From: JBKEBQ01 sp047973225
GTDB taxonomy: Bacteria; Bacillota_I; Bacilli_A; Erysipelotrichales; Erysipelotrichaceae
Assembly: GCA_047973225.1 (NCBI GenBank)
Contig: JBKEBQ010000030.1
Span: 1-57,420, forward strand
Direction: 5' to 3'
DNA: 57,420 bases
The notes under the pieces are model-generated. The model was not told where the DNA came from and ran no database searches. It was given only the letters and a program-made list of their open reading frames with translations. Of the stretch, positions 36,027 to 45,363 are shown piece after piece. The position numbers were made by a program, and so were the translations under genes. Each line of letters begins with the position of its first letter. Within the stretch, counting starts at the first letter, position 1.

Positions 36027-36094
36027 TCTTTCGCCTTTTATACCACCCATAAGAAAAGACATAAAAACACCGAAAACAAAATCATCCTAAATAA

Positions 36095-36116
36095 AAAAAA
36101 CGCTTACGCGTTTTTT
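36095..36116 (-). terminator. Terminator of the superoxide reductase gene
   Basis: AAAAAACGC/GCGTTTTTT stem with a 4-nt loop and T-runs on both strands, overlapping the last base of the gene. Confidence 0.75.
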
Positions 36117-36475
36117 TATAATTCGACTTTCCAAAGCCCATGTAAATTGCAGTATTCATAAACCGCAGTGACTTCTTCATTTGCGACATTGAACGTTGCC
36201 GTTGGTTTGTCATCGACATTTAAATGTCTTAACATACCACCCGTCTTTGTTTCTACATAAATCCAAGCAATATGGTGTTCTTTTGTCATCGGATGTTCCA
36301 CTTCACCAACTTGAACATGCAACAGATCACCATCTCTTTTGATTGCAGGTACGTGTTTTTCGCCTGCACCATCAGTTGAATTTGCGATGATTTCCATGTC
36401 CTCACCAGCACATACTTTTCCATCCTTTAGTACCAATGCAATTATATCGCAATCCTCACATTTAATAAACCTCAT
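36116..36475 (-). CDS. Desulfoferrodoxin-type superoxide reductase
   Basis: A 119-residue protein that reduces superoxide to peroxide without making oxygen, typical of anaerobes. The active iron site is complete: KHVPAI, EHPMTKEHHIAW and YCNLHGLW supply the histidines and cysteine. The N-terminal rubredoxin-like site is incomplete: it has CEDC and then a single Cys (VCAGEDM) where desulfoferrodoxins have a CC pair, leaving three of four ligands. The ATG has AAAGGAGG. The electron donor is not encoded nearby. Confidence 0.87.
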   Translation of the reverse strand: MRFIKCEDCDIIALVLKDGKVCAGEDMEIIANSTDGAGEKHVPAIKRDGDLLHVQVGEVEHPMTKEHHIAWIYVETKTGGMLRHLNVDDKPTATFNVANEEVTAVYEYCNLHGLWKVEL

Positions 36476-36547
36476 TAAAAGACCTCCTTTATCATTTCTA
36501 TCCTAGCACTTTCCAGCACTATTTTCTACCCTTATGACTGCTAATGC

Positions 36548-38059
36548 TTATGTTTTATTGCTATCGTAATTTGCTTCTTTGACCACAACATCATGTGCTC
36601 CACCTTCCACAATACTTGTCGAAGACACCAATGTAATCTTTGCTTTTTCTTGCAATTCAGGAATATTCAAAGATCCACAATTACACATCGTGTGCGTTAT
36701 TTTACTCAGAGATAAACCAACATTATCTTTTAGCGTTCCAGCATAAGGCACATAAGAATCAACCCCTTCAACAAAAGACAGACCATCTTCACCGCCAATA
36801 TCATAACGTTGCCAATTGCGTGCCCGGGCACTTCCTTCACCCCAATATTCTTTCATATAGGTACCATTTACACTAATTTTTTTGGTCGGAGATTCATCAA
36901 AACGAGAAAAATATCTTCCCAACATAATAAAATCACTACCCATCGCAAGTGCCAAGGTCATATGATAGTCATGCACAATTCCCCCATCACTACAAATCGG
37001 TATATATTCTCCGCTTTCTTCAAAATATTCATCGCGCGCTTTTGCAACTTCTTGTAGTGCTGTTGCCTGACCACGCCCAATGCCTTTTTGTTCACGAGTA
37101 ATACAAATGCTACCGCCTCCAATACCAACTTTAATAAAATCTGCACCAGCTTTTGCTAAAAAGCGAAATCCTTCACGATCCACAACATTTCCAGCACCAA
37201 TTTTTACATCGTTACCATACGTTTTTCGCACCCAGTCAATCGTTAATTTTTGCCATTCACTAAACCCTTCGCTAGAATCAATACAGAGTACATCAGCACC
37301 GGCTTCTAATAATGCGGGAATACGCTCTTGATAATCTCTTGTATTGATTCCTGCACCTACCACATAGCGTTTATCTTCATCTAACAGTTCATTTGGGTTT
37401 TCTTTATGAGAATCATAATCTTTTCGAAATACAAAAGACTTCAAACGGTTATTCTCATCAATAATCGGTAATGCATTTAACTTGTGCTCCCACAAAATAT
37501 CATTTGCTTCGCTCAAAGATACGCCATCACAACCATAAATGAGTTTTTCATACGGTGTCATGAAGGCTTCCACTTTGGTATTCAAATCCATTCTCGAAAC
37601 CCGATAATCGCGACTTGTCACAATACCCACAACTTTTCCTTGCGCTGTTCCATCTTGGGTTACCGCAATCGTTCCATGTCCCGTCTTTTTCTTTAATAGG
37701 ATAACATCAGCTAAAGTATCCGTTGGTTTAATATTTGCATCACTCGCAACAAATCCAGCCTTAGTTGTTTTTACTGCCCGAATCATCGCCGCCTCATCCG
37801 CAATACTTTGCGATCCATAGATGAAAGAAATTCCACCCTCTTTTGCCAAGGCAACCGCCATTTTTTCTCCCGAAACCGATTGCATAATCGCACTCACAAG
37901 CGGAATATTTAAACTGAGTTTCGTGCTTTCTCCTTTTTTATATTTCACAAGGGGGGTTTTCAGCGAAACTTTATCAGGTGTGCATGCACTTGATGAATAA
38001 CCAGGAACTAATAAATATTCACTAAATGTGCGTGAAGGTTCTTTACAATAGATTGCCAT
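36548..38059 (-). CDS. guaB: Inosine-5'-monophosphate dehydrogenase
   Basis: A 503-residue enzyme converting IMP to XMP, the committed step to GMP. The barrel is interrupted by two CBS domains (about residues 100-220). The catalytic loop GIGGGSICITREQKG carries the active cysteine, and CSDGGIVHDYHMTLALAMGSDFIMLGR binds the substrate phosphate. AAGGAG precedes the ATG. It has its own transcription unit. Confidence 0.93.
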   Translation of the reverse strand: MAIYCKEPSRTFSEYLLVPGYSSSACTPDKVSLKTPLVKYKKGESTKLSLNIPLVSAIMQSVSGEKMAVALAKEGGISFIYGSQSIADEAAMIRAVKTTKAGFVASDANIKPTDTLADVILLKKKTGHGTIAVTQDGTAQGKVVGIVTSRDYRVSRMDLNTKVEAFMTPYEKLIYGCDGVSLSEANDILWEHKLNALPIIDENNRLKSFVFRKDYDSHKENPNELLDEDKRYVVGAGINTRDYQERIPALLEAGADVLCIDSSEGFSEWQKLTIDWVRKTYGNDVKIGAGNVVDREGFRFLAKAGADFIKVGIGGGSICITREQKGIGRGQATALQEVAKARDEYFEESGEYIPICSDGGIVHDYHMTLALAMGSDFIMLGRYFSRFDESPTKKISVNGTYMKEYWGEGSARARNWQRYDIGGEDGLSFVEGVDSYVPYAGTLKDNVGLSLSKITHTMCNCGSLNIPELQEKAKITLVSSTSIVEGGAHDVVVKEANYDSNKT

Positions 38060-38174
38060 AAATGATCTTTCTCCTTTTTTGTTTTCTTTTTATTATATAG
38101 TTTTCATTACGTAAGTCAATACAAAAGCGTATCCTTATGAAGGCTTTTTTATCATATTCAAAATCCCTATAGAA

Positions 38175-38196
38175 AACACTATCAAAAGATAGTGTT
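38175..38196 (-). terminator. Terminator of pta
   Basis: A perfect 9-bp stem AACACTATC/GATAGTGTT with a 4-nt loop overlaps the pta stop codon; TTTTCTAT follows on the minus strand. Confidence 0.65.
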
Positions 38197-39160
38197 AAAT
38201 AAATTTTTGAGCAGCGGTAATAATTGCTAATTTATAAATTTCCTCTGCATTACAACCCCTACTTAAATCATTGATAGGTGCATTCAATCCTTGTAATATT
38301 GGTCCACAGGCTTCAAAACCACCAAGACGTTGTGCAATTTTATATCCAATATTTCCCGATTCAATGCTTGGGAAAATAAACGTATTACACGTTCCTGCCA
38401 CACTAGAATTTGGCGCTTTGGTTTTGGCAACTACAGGATCCAGCGCACAATCAAATTGGAATTCTCCATCAATCACAAAATCTAAATCCATCAATTTTAA
38501 ACGGTCACAAGCCTTGCGCACCTTATCCACATCTTCGCCTTTTCCGCTGCCAAGAGTGGAGTAAGAAAGCATGCCAACCCTTGGTTCAACCCCGAAAACG
38601 CGGGCTGTTTTAGCAGATTCTAAAGCGATTTCAACCAAATCATCTTCACTAGGTTTGATATTGATTGCACAATCCCCCATCACATAGCGTTCTTTTCCTC
38701 TTACCAAAACAAAAGCACTCGATACAATTTTTGAACCTGGTTTAGTTTTGATAATTTGTAGAGCAGGACGAACGGTGTCTGCTGTTGAATACGTAGCACC
38801 TCCTACCAATCCATCAGCCACACCCATTGCCACAAGCATCGTGCCGAAGTAATTTGTTTTTTGAAGTGCACTACGACATTCTTCTATATTCATTTTTCCT
38901 TTTCGCAAATCGACCATTTTTTGGACCATGCTATCCATATCCGCATAGTTTTGCGGATCTATAATTTCAACTTCTCCTAAATCACATCCTTGCTGTTTTG
39001 CAAGCGCACATACCTCTTCCGTGTTTCCTAAAACAAGTGGTACAAGAATGCCTTCCTTTTGTAGTCTTGCAACTGCTTGTAAAATTCTCTCATCATTTCC
39101 TTCAGGAAAGACAATTTTAAGGTTCTTTCCTTTGATCGTTTCTAACATCTTTGTTAACAT
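38195..39160 (-). CDS. pta: Phosphate acetyltransferase
   Basis: A 321-residue enzyme interconverting acetyl-CoA and acetyl phosphate, used with acetate kinase to make ATP in fermentation. Short Pta form (no N-terminal P-loop domain). Diagnostic stretches: IVFPEGNDERILQA, DGLVGGATYSTADTVRPALQIIKTKPG, MLSYSTLGSGKGEDVDKV and the C-terminal GPILQGLNAPINDLSRGC. The ATG has AAAGGAG. Acetate kinase is not in the window. Confidence 0.94.
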   Translation of the reverse strand: MLTKMLETIKGKNLKIVFPEGNDERILQAVARLQKEGILVPLVLGNTEEVCALAKQQGCDLGEVEIIDPQNYADMDSMVQKMVDLRKGKMNIEECRSALQKTNYFGTMLVAMGVADGLVGGATYSTADTVRPALQIIKTKPGSKIVSSAFVLVRGKERYVMGDCAINIKPSEDDLVEIALESAKTARVFGVEPRVGMLSYSTLGSGKGEDVDKVRKACDRLKLMDLDFVIDGEFQFDCALDPVVAKTKAPNSSVAGTCNTFIFPSIESGNIGYKIAQRLGGFEACGPILQGLNAPINDLSRGCNAEEIYKLAIITAAQKFI

Positions 39161-39362
39161 TTTCGTCTCCTTTAATAGTTTTACTCACATTGTTCATTAT
39201 ACCCCTTTTCATCCATTAAAAAAAGAGTATCCATGAGAAAAATATTTCGTCATATACCGTATTGTCCGCATAGTTTATAACCCCATGGTTTATACTTGTA
39301 CATTTCTTTATTTTCCAACTGCTTTTGCATATATACTGTAAATACCCTCTACCGCTATAAAA

Positions 39363-39382
39363 AAAGCATCTAAAGATGCTTT
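39363..39382 (-). terminator. Terminator of folC-folT
   Basis: An 8-bp stem AAAGCATC/GATGCTTT, 4-nt loop, followed on the minus strand by a run of T. It overlaps the stop codon of the S component. Confidence 0.8.
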
Positions 39383-40199
39383 ATTCTCCTATATATTTTT
39401 TCATCATTTTCATAACACTAAAGCCTAGTAAAATATAGACAGGGATTAAGATGCATGTTTTCACGACTTGTAAAAACGCAAATACAAACCATGGTTTCTC
39501 ATACATAACAGACAACCATGTCGGTGTTAAAATGACACTCAACAAAATACTTACAACGAAACTAGCCACCACCCATTTGATAAATTCACTCACAAGTTCA
39601 TCCTTCATACGCTGGCGCAACACATAAATAATGCCGAGCATAAATAGGGTGACGCACCAAATAAACAAAACAATTCCCGACTTCACAGCAATTCTTATCA
39701 CAAATATTTCCTGAGCAATCACGACACTGTCCATACAAAAGATATAAACACTGGTTATCGTTGCAATGAGGATGGAAACAACATACAATCCGCGTTCCAC
39801 AATTTTAGGGTGTAACGTTTTATTTTTTTGATACCACAAAGATGGAAGTACTGCTGCCAATACATGGTTTAAAGTAAACCCAAAAAATGGAAATGACGTT
39901 GGTGTTATCAATAAACCAATCACATCACTAACAAAACCAAGCAAAAAGGCCCAACTTGGTGGCAATAAGGCACCACCAATCATCAGCGGCAATAATGATA
40001 AACTAATTTTTACGCTGGGAACACCAAAAAACGGAATCAAGGGGGCAATTGCATTCAACACAACATTTAGTAAAACAAAGAAAGCAGCATAGATCATATA
40101 CTTGATTTGCTTTGTATTTATAGGATATTTTTGAAATGTATACAAAAATATTAAAACCAAACTTGCAAAGCTGAAACCTTGCACAATTATTAAATTCAT
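39381..40199 (-). CDS. folT: ECF transporter S component, probably for folate (FolT-like)
   Basis: A 272-residue membrane protein with about six or more helices. It has the FolT-like pattern KISLSLLPLMIGGALLPPSWAFLLGFVSDVIGLLITPTSFPFFGFTLNHVLAAVLPSLWY, the substrate-gripping membrane subunit that works with a shared ECF energy module (not in this window). The call is strengthened by folC immediately upstream, which traps folate inside the cell. The ribosome site is weak (GGAT), and the 104 bp before it can fold (see 40200-40303), so translation may be controlled. Confidence 0.75.
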   Translation of the reverse strand: MNLIIVQGFSFASLVLIFLYTFQKYPINTKQIKYMIYAAFFVLLNVVLNAIAPLIPFFGVPSVKISLSLLPLMIGGALLPPSWAFLLGFVSDVIGLLITPTSFPFFGFTLNHVLAAVLPSLWYQKNKTLHPKIVERGLYVVSILIATITSVYIFCMDSVVIAQEIFVIRIAVKSGIVLFIWCVTLFMLGIIYVLRQRMKDELVSEFIKWVVASFVVSILLSVILTPTWLSVMYEKPWFVFAFLQVVKTCILIPVYILLGFSVMKMMKKYIGE

Positions 40200-40303
40200 C
40201 GACTATCCATATGCTACTCAAAAGAGTATTAGAGTTCCTGTTTCTTCGTGCGTACACTCCACAGGCGTAAATTCCGCATATCATCTATGCGTACATTCTA
40301 AAA
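40200..40303 (-). promoter_or_regulatory. Structured leader before folT (candidate regulatory RNA)
   Basis: On the minus strand this gap holds a CGCATA/TATGCG hairpin (5-nt loop), a CCTGT/ACAGG hairpin and a TACTC/GAGTA hairpin close to the start. The ATATGC of the first hairpin can instead pair with GCATAT beside the weak ribosome site. Folate transporter genes often carry tetrahydrofolate riboswitches. A UAGAUGAU segment is shared with that class, but the rest does not match what I remember of its consensus. Confidence 0.3.
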
Positions 40304-41545
40304 CTATTCTATTGAAAGAGTAGACTCTCCTTTCATTAATTTATTTCGAACCAAAGAGATAAAATACAAAGACCCACATATCAATAGCGGTTCTTCTTTT
40401 GCAAGCAAGTATGCCAATGCTGCCTCATAATCTTCTATACATGTAACATCGTGTCCTTGCGCAATGATGCTAGCTTTTTGAGATCGATAAAACGGGAACT
40501 CGCAAACATATATACGTGAAGAAACGCGCTCTAATATAGTCAGCATTTCACTATATGGTTTATCCTTTAAAGCACTAAACAATATATTTATATTATCATA
40601 ATCTTGCAATGAGTCAATCAAAGCACAAACCCCTTCTACATTATGCGCTCCATCAATCAGTAACAGCGGTTGCTTACGAAGCACTTCAAAACGTCCTTTC
40701 CAATGCGCATTATAAATACCCTCTTGTATTTGATGATGACTAATTTCAATACCTTGTTGCGCACGCAAATACAGTATTGTTTCAATCGCAAGACTGGCAT
40801 TCAAAGCCTGATATTTTGCTTTTGTATCTTGCTTATATAAAACCCCTCGATATGTGAATGATAATTCCTCATCAACACACATATCTTTCACTTCTTGAGT
40901 GCATATCATCCTAGTATGCTTGCGTGCACATTGTGCATGAAACACCTGCAGGCATACATCACGTTTTTCAGCAGTAATCAACACCTTCCCTTCTTTGATA
41001 ATCCCTGCTTTTGCCTGTGCTATTGATGTATACGTATCGCCTAAGTATTCCATATGATCTTTTCCAATATTGCTAATGACACTCACCAACGGATCCAAAA
41101 TATTAGTTGCATCCAATGTACCTCCAAGGCCCACCTCAAAAATAGCATAGTCGACTTTTTCCTCAACAAAATACATAGTCGCTATAAACATATCAATTTC
41201 AAACATACTCAAATCATAACAAAGCCAACGATCATAATATGCATTGGCATATTTTACAATTCTTGCATCGGGAATATTTACATTATTTATGCGAATACGA
41301 TCATGATGTGTTTCTAAATATGGTGATGTGAAACAACCAACATTATATCCCGCTTCTTCAAAGATACTCCGCAAATTGTTCACGGTACTTCCCTTACCGT
41401 TGGTACCTGCTACATGAATCGATTGTAAGCTATTTTGTGGATTCCCTATAGCTTTCATAAACGCCTTAAACTGACGCAACTCTATACCATTGCGCCTTTT
41501 GTTTTCAATGCGCTCAATGACCTCTTGAGAATGTGTGAATTTCAT
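40304..41545 (-). CDS. folC: Folylpolyglutamate synthase / dihydrofolate synthase
   Basis: A 413-residue Mur-ligase-family enzyme adding glutamates to folates. ATP-binding loop VAGTNGKGST, then FTSPYLETHHDRIRIN, the Mg-binding FEVGLGGTLDATN, KDHMEYLG and KAGIIKEG. The C-terminal domain starts near HWKGRFEVLRKQPLLLIDGAHN. It is transcribed with the FolT-like S component 104 bp downstream: uptake followed by polyglutamylation. Confidence 0.93.
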   Translation of the reverse strand: MKFTHSQEVIERIENKRRNGIELRQFKAFMKAIGNPQNSLQSIHVAGTNGKGSTVNNLRSIFEEAGYNVGCFTSPYLETHHDRIRINNVNIPDARIVKYANAYYDRWLCYDLSMFEIDMFIATMYFVEEKVDYAIFEVGLGGTLDATNILDPLVSVISNIGKDHMEYLGDTYTSIAQAKAGIIKEGKVLITAEKRDVCLQVFHAQCARKHTRMICTQEVKDMCVDEELSFTYRGVLYKQDTKAKYQALNASLAIETILYLRAQQGIEISHHQIQEGIYNAHWKGRFEVLRKQPLLLIDGAHNVEGVCALIDSLQDYDNINILFSALKDKPYSEMLTILERVSSRIYVCEFPFYRSQKASIIAQGHDVTCIEDYEAALAYLLAKEEPLLICGSLYFISLVRNKLMKGESTLSIE

Positions 41546-41563
41546 ATCTTCTCCTATTAAAAA

Positions 41564-41579
41564 AGGTAGCTCGCTACCT
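41564..41579 (-). terminator. Terminator of ftsEX (upstream side of folC)
   Basis: AGGTAG/CTACCT with a 4-nt loop immediately after the ftsX stop, followed on the minus strand by TTTTTT. Confidence 0.75.
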
Positions 41580-42485
41580 CTAACGTTTCCATTTTAAATA
41601 TTTATTGACCGAAACCAAACTTCCAACAAAACCTACTAGCATTCCAATGCCCAATAACAATAAAGAAATCCAGACAACAAACGGAAATGGTTTCAACATT
41701 TCAAATAAAGGGCTAAAAAAACGTCCTTTCATTTGTGTGTACAGATATTGATACCCAACACATGTCACAACAATAGGAACAATAGAACCCCCTATACCAA
41801 TTAAGATCCCTTCAATTAAGAATGGTGTTTTCACAAACCAATTGCTGGCGCCAACATTCCGCATGATTCCAATTTCATCATGTCGAGCATAAATATTTGT
41901 TTTGATGGTATTGGAAATCAAGAAAATTGCTAATGCACACAAAACACCAACAAAAATCCCTCCGCCAACACGTAGAGAATTAAACCCATTGATCAGATTT
42001 TCCGTACTATTTCCACCATAGCTGGCATCTTTAATACCTTCCATCGCTTCAATTTTTTTGGTAATGGTATCAATTTTTTTACCGTCATTTATTTCTACAT
42101 AAAATGCAGGCGGTAGAGGATTGTTGGTACGAAATGTTTCATACCCTTCTCCACCTTGTGCATCTTCAATTAAAATATCAAATTGTTCTTCTTTACTGGA
42201 GTATGTAACCTTACTTACACCTTCCACATTTTCAATTTCTTTTTGCAGTTTTTTATAATTTGCTTCCTCAACAAGCGCTTCATCAATACGTACAAAGACA
42301 CCAATACTACTTTCTACTGTCTTTGACATCACATTTACATTAAATGCGGTTATCAAAAACAACATCATTAAAACAAGGGTTACCGCAACTGCAAACATAC
42401 TCGATAATGCACTACCGAAACGACGTTGAATACTCCGTACAGCTCTTCGCAAATGCAAAGGCAAGGACCTAAAGAAATCAATCAT
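41580..42485 (-). CDS. ftsX: Cell division protein FtsX
   Basis: A 301-residue membrane protein that, with FtsE, passes a signal across the membrane to activate peptidoglycan hydrolases at the division site. One N-terminal helix (SMFAVAVTLVLMMLFLITAFNV), an extracellular domain (residues about 60-165) and three C-terminal helices; the FtsX-family turn ARHDEIGIMRNVGASNWFV is present. It overlaps ftsE by 8 bp. No hydrolase target is adjacent; an NlpC/P60 protein lies at the right edge of the window but 15 kb away. Confidence 0.92.
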   Translation of the reverse strand: MIDFFRSLPLHLRRAVRSIQRRFGSALSSMFAVAVTLVLMMLFLITAFNVNVMSKTVESSIGVFVRIDEALVEEANYKKLQKEIENVEGVSKVTYSSKEEQFDILIEDAQGGEGYETFRTNNPLPPAFYVEINDGKKIDTITKKIEAMEGIKDASYGGNSTENLINGFNSLRVGGGIFVGVLCALAIFLISNTIKTNIYARHDEIGIMRNVGASNWFVKTPFLIEGILIGIGGSIVPIVVTCVGYQYLYTQMKGRFFSPLFEMLKPFPFVVWISLLLLGIGMLVGFVGSLVSVNKYLKWKR

Positions 42486-43167
42486 GTTGAATGTACCCGC
42501 CTTTCATCATATCCGCCACAATATACCCCTCATCTAGCGCAATCGTTCTTTTCTTGAAACGTTCTACGATGTTTTTATCATGCGTCACCATCACAATTGT
42601 TGTATCTTCTTCATTGTTAATCTTTTCTAATAAATTCATAATATCATGAGACATATCAGGATCAAGATTTCCCGTTGGTTCATCTGCAATTAAAACCTTT
42701 GGATTATTCGCAATAGCACGCCCAATGGTTGCACGTTGTTGTTGCCCCCCACTCAATTCACGTGGAAATGCCTTTGACTTTGATTCTAATGAAACAAGCT
42801 TTAGCACTTCACGAACCCGCTTTCTAATATCAATTTTATGCAATCCAATCGCTTCTAGAGCAAAGGCTATATTTTCAAAAATGGTTAAATCGGGAAGCAA
42901 TCGATAATCTTGGAAAACAACCCCAATATTACGACGATAATACGGAACTTTTTTAAATTTTAATTTCCCCACATTAGTGCCTGCAACAATAACATTGCCT
43001 CGATCAGGAATTTCTTCACCATCAAGAAGCTTAATTAACGTTGACTTACCAGAACCCGTAGGTCCAATAATATATATAAATTCCCCTTGATCAATGTGCA
43101 ATGTAATATTTTTGATCGCTTGCACGCCACTCGGATATACTTTTGAAACATTTTCTAAATAAATCAT
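42478..43167 (-). CDS. ftsE: Cell division ATPase FtsE
   Basis: A 229-residue ABC ATPase partnering FtsX. Walker A GPTGSGKST, signature LSGGQQQRATIGRAI, Walker B LIADEPTGNLDP. The open frame extends five codons upstream to a TTG, but the GGATGGA there is the likely ribosome site, so the ATG at 43167 is taken as the start. Confidence 0.93.
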   Translation of the reverse strand: MIYLENVSKVYPSGVQAIKNITLHIDQGEFIYIIGPTGSGKSTLIKLLDGEEIPDRGNVIVAGTNVGKLKFKKVPYYRRNIGVVFQDYRLLPDLTIFENIAFALEAIGLHKIDIRKRVREVLKLVSLESKSKAFPRELSGGQQQRATIGRAIANNPKVLIADEPTGNLDPDMSHDIMNLLEKINNEEDTTIVMVTHDKNIVERFKKRTIALDEGYIVADMMKGGYIQHD

Positions 43168-43226
43168 ATCTTTTCCATCCAATCTGCTTCATTATAGCAC
43201 TGCATTTATGAAACTACAATGTGATT

Positions 43227-44480
43227 CTAAAACCGATTCTTTTTAAGCTTGCGATAAAAGGCAAACACAAACTTGCGAATTGGCAAAATACAATCCCCAA
43301 TCAACTCCTCGACACAGCCATCAAAGCCTTTTTTAAATTCATAAACACCATAATCTTTTGCGTCTTTTCTGAAATCACCAGATATCCCATAAAAATTATA
43401 ACGCTTATATTGATGTTTGATCGCATAGCGTATCATTTCCCACTGTAGAGCATAGGGACCACCAAATTTTTTACAATCATCATAAGCACCACTAAATAAA
43501 TACGTCAATTCATTTTCCGCTTTCATAAAAATGGCGGCAGCTAGTGGGATGCATACTCCATATTTTTTTTGTAAGATACAGGCTTCTTCAATCTTACGTT
43601 GATAAATTCTTAGATTTTCTTCACATACCCGTTTTTTCTTTAAAAGTTTTTTACTTTCACTATCTTCTAATATTTTTTGTTCAATCGATTGTAATGATGC
43701 TTGCTCTTGTTGTTGTGCTTGGTAGAGTCTTTGCAGATACTCTTCTATATTGATACTCGCCAGCAAGAGAGTTGCCTTGTCTTTATATGCTTTAAAAAAG
43801 TTTTCATAATACGTTTTGCCACGATCAATAAAAGCTCTTCGCTCACTCGTATGTTTCATGATATCTACAAAAAGATCCAGTTCTTCAAGTTTCATTTCCC
43901 TAACCAAAACATGATCTCGCAAAGTTTTATGAATGCTACGCTTTGCTTGCTGATGCATATTCTGTAAAACTTCTTCTTCACTCTTATTTTCCAAAGATAG
44001 TGTAAACATCCATCGTTCTCGATAAATATCACTAATCCCAATGCGAAACCCTAAGTGTTTGAATCCTTGTTGTTTCAAAGCATCCAAAATATCTTTATTA
44101 GAAAATCCATCTTTGACAACCTCCCCATGAATATCTCTTTCTTGATATAAAACATAGGGATCTACATGCAAGTAAAGGACTCTTGCCTTTTTTAAATAGG
44201 TTTTTAATTCTTTTATAAAAAAAACAAATACTTCCTGATTTCGATAATCGATCAAAAAGCCTCTTTGTGCACTTGCATATTGATAACACTTCATAATTGG
44301 AAGAAACGACAATACTGTAGCTCCCATAAGAATATCCGCTTTGAAAACACCAACATAAACAATACGCCACCCACTCATCGCTTTTAAATCATGAGCTTCC
44401 ACAGTATTTAAATAATTACGATACACATGATCTTTTTGAAAAACTTCATACATTTCTCGTGTAATTTCTTTAAAAATCAT
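43227..44480 (-). CDS. FemAB/MurM-type peptidoglycan branch aminoacyltransferase
   Basis: A 417-residue protein of the Fem family, which use aminoacyl-tRNA to add amino acids to the peptide branch of lipid II. Two GNAT-like halves (ending AYDDCKKFGGPYALQWEMIRYAIKHQYKRYNFYGISGDF, highly typical) are separated by a charged coiled-coil arm (about residues 250-300: QRLYQAQQQEQASLQSIEQKI...), which resembles the arm of seryl-tRNA synthetase. It may set the cross-bridge of this organism; the amino acid added is unknown. Confidence 0.88.
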   Translation of the reverse strand: MIFKEITREMYEVFQKDHVYRNYLNTVEAHDLKAMSGWRIVYVGVFKADILMGATVLSFLPIMKCYQYASAQRGFLIDYRNQEVFVFFIKELKTYLKKARVLYLHVDPYVLYQERDIHGEVVKDGFSNKDILDALKQQGFKHLGFRIGISDIYRERWMFTLSLENKSEEEVLQNMHQQAKRSIHKTLRDHVLVREMKLEELDLFVDIMKHTSERRAFIDRGKTYYENFFKAYKDKATLLLASINIEEYLQRLYQAQQQEQASLQSIEQKILEDSESKKLLKKKRVCEENLRIYQRKIEEACILQKKYGVCIPLAAAIFMKAENELTYLFSGAYDDCKKFGGPYALQWEMIRYAIKHQYKRYNFYGISGDFRKDAKDYGVYEFKKGFDGCVEELIGDCILPIRKFVFAFYRKLKKNRF

Positions 44481-44489
44481 CAGACTCTC

Positions 44490-45350
44490 CTATATCTCAT
44501 CTTCTTGGAAGGTAAACCCCTCGCCTTGAACCTCACTGGTATCACTTACAATCATGAACGCAGATGGATCAATATGTTCCACAAGTCGATTCAAAATCAA
44601 AAATTGTTTATTCATAACCACAACCATGATGACAGGTTTTGTTTCTCGAGTGAACGCTCCTTGCGCTTGCAAGATCGTTGCCCCACGATTGATGGTTGAT
44701 GTTATTTCTGCTAGTAATTCTTCATATTTGTTGCTGATAATCATAACTGTTTTGGCACTTTGCGAGCCAAGTAAAATCGTTTTATTCACCAGCAAAGCAG
44801 AAACCCAAACCGATATAATTCCAATAAGAGCTGCTTCAACACCGTGCAGCAACATCCCCAATAAAACCGTCAACCCGTCAACAATTAACACAAGCGTTGC
44901 TAGCTTGATATTGGTATATTTGTGAATGATGAGCGGAGGAATATCCATTCCCCCTGTACTCGCTCCCGTGCGAAAAACAAGTCCTACTCCCACACCTACA
45001 AAAGCACCACCATAAATGGATGCCAAAATAGGGTTGCTTGTAATCTCAATGTGCTGTGTCAAATCAGATAAAATAGCCACAAACAATGGATAAATAACAC
45101 TTGATAACGCTGTTTTAACCATAAAACCTTTCCCAAGAAACAAGCTTCCCACTACAAATAAAACAGCAGTCAATAGTATAATTAAAGTTTGCGTATCCAT
45201 TGCGATCAGCGGTTGAATAGCAACCGCAATCCCTGCAACACCACCTGATAAAATATTATTTGGCAAAATGAAAAGAGCAACTCCGCAAGCTAAGATAAAG
45301 TTAGCCAAAAAAACTTGTATTATATCTTTTATCAATTCTTTTTTTGTCAT
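44490..45350 (-). CDS. YitT family membrane protein
   Basis: A 286-residue protein with five to six helices in the N-terminal 200 residues (FLANFILACGVALFILPNNILSGGVAGIAVAIQPL, FRTGASTGGMDIPPLIIHKY) and a C-terminal cytoplasmic DUF2179 domain (TINRGATILQAQGAFTRETKPVIMVVVMNKQ, FMIVSDTSEVQGEGF). Common in Firmicutes, often several copies per genome; function unknown. It lies 9 bp upstream of the Fem gene. Confidence 0.85.
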   Translation of the reverse strand: MTKKELIKDIIQVFLANFILACGVALFILPNNILSGGVAGIAVAIQPLIAMDTQTLIILLTAVLFVVGSLFLGKGFMVKTALSSVIYPLFVAILSDLTQHIEITSNPILASIYGGAFVGVGVGLVFRTGASTGGMDIPPLIIHKYTNIKLATLVLIVDGLTVLLGMLLHGVEAALIGIISVWVSALLVNKTILLGSQSAKTVMIISNKYEELLAEITSTINRGATILQAQGAFTRETKPVIMVVVMNKQFLILNRLVEHIDPSAFMIVSDTSEVQGEGFTFQEDEI

Positions 45351-45363
45351 TTTACACCTACGC

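Noticed and set aside
40200..40303. Confident call of a standard tetrahydrofolate riboswitch
   Set aside because: Only a short UAGAUGAU stretch agrees with the consensus as I remember it; the conserved 3' half is not recognisable, so it is listed only as a candidate structured leader.
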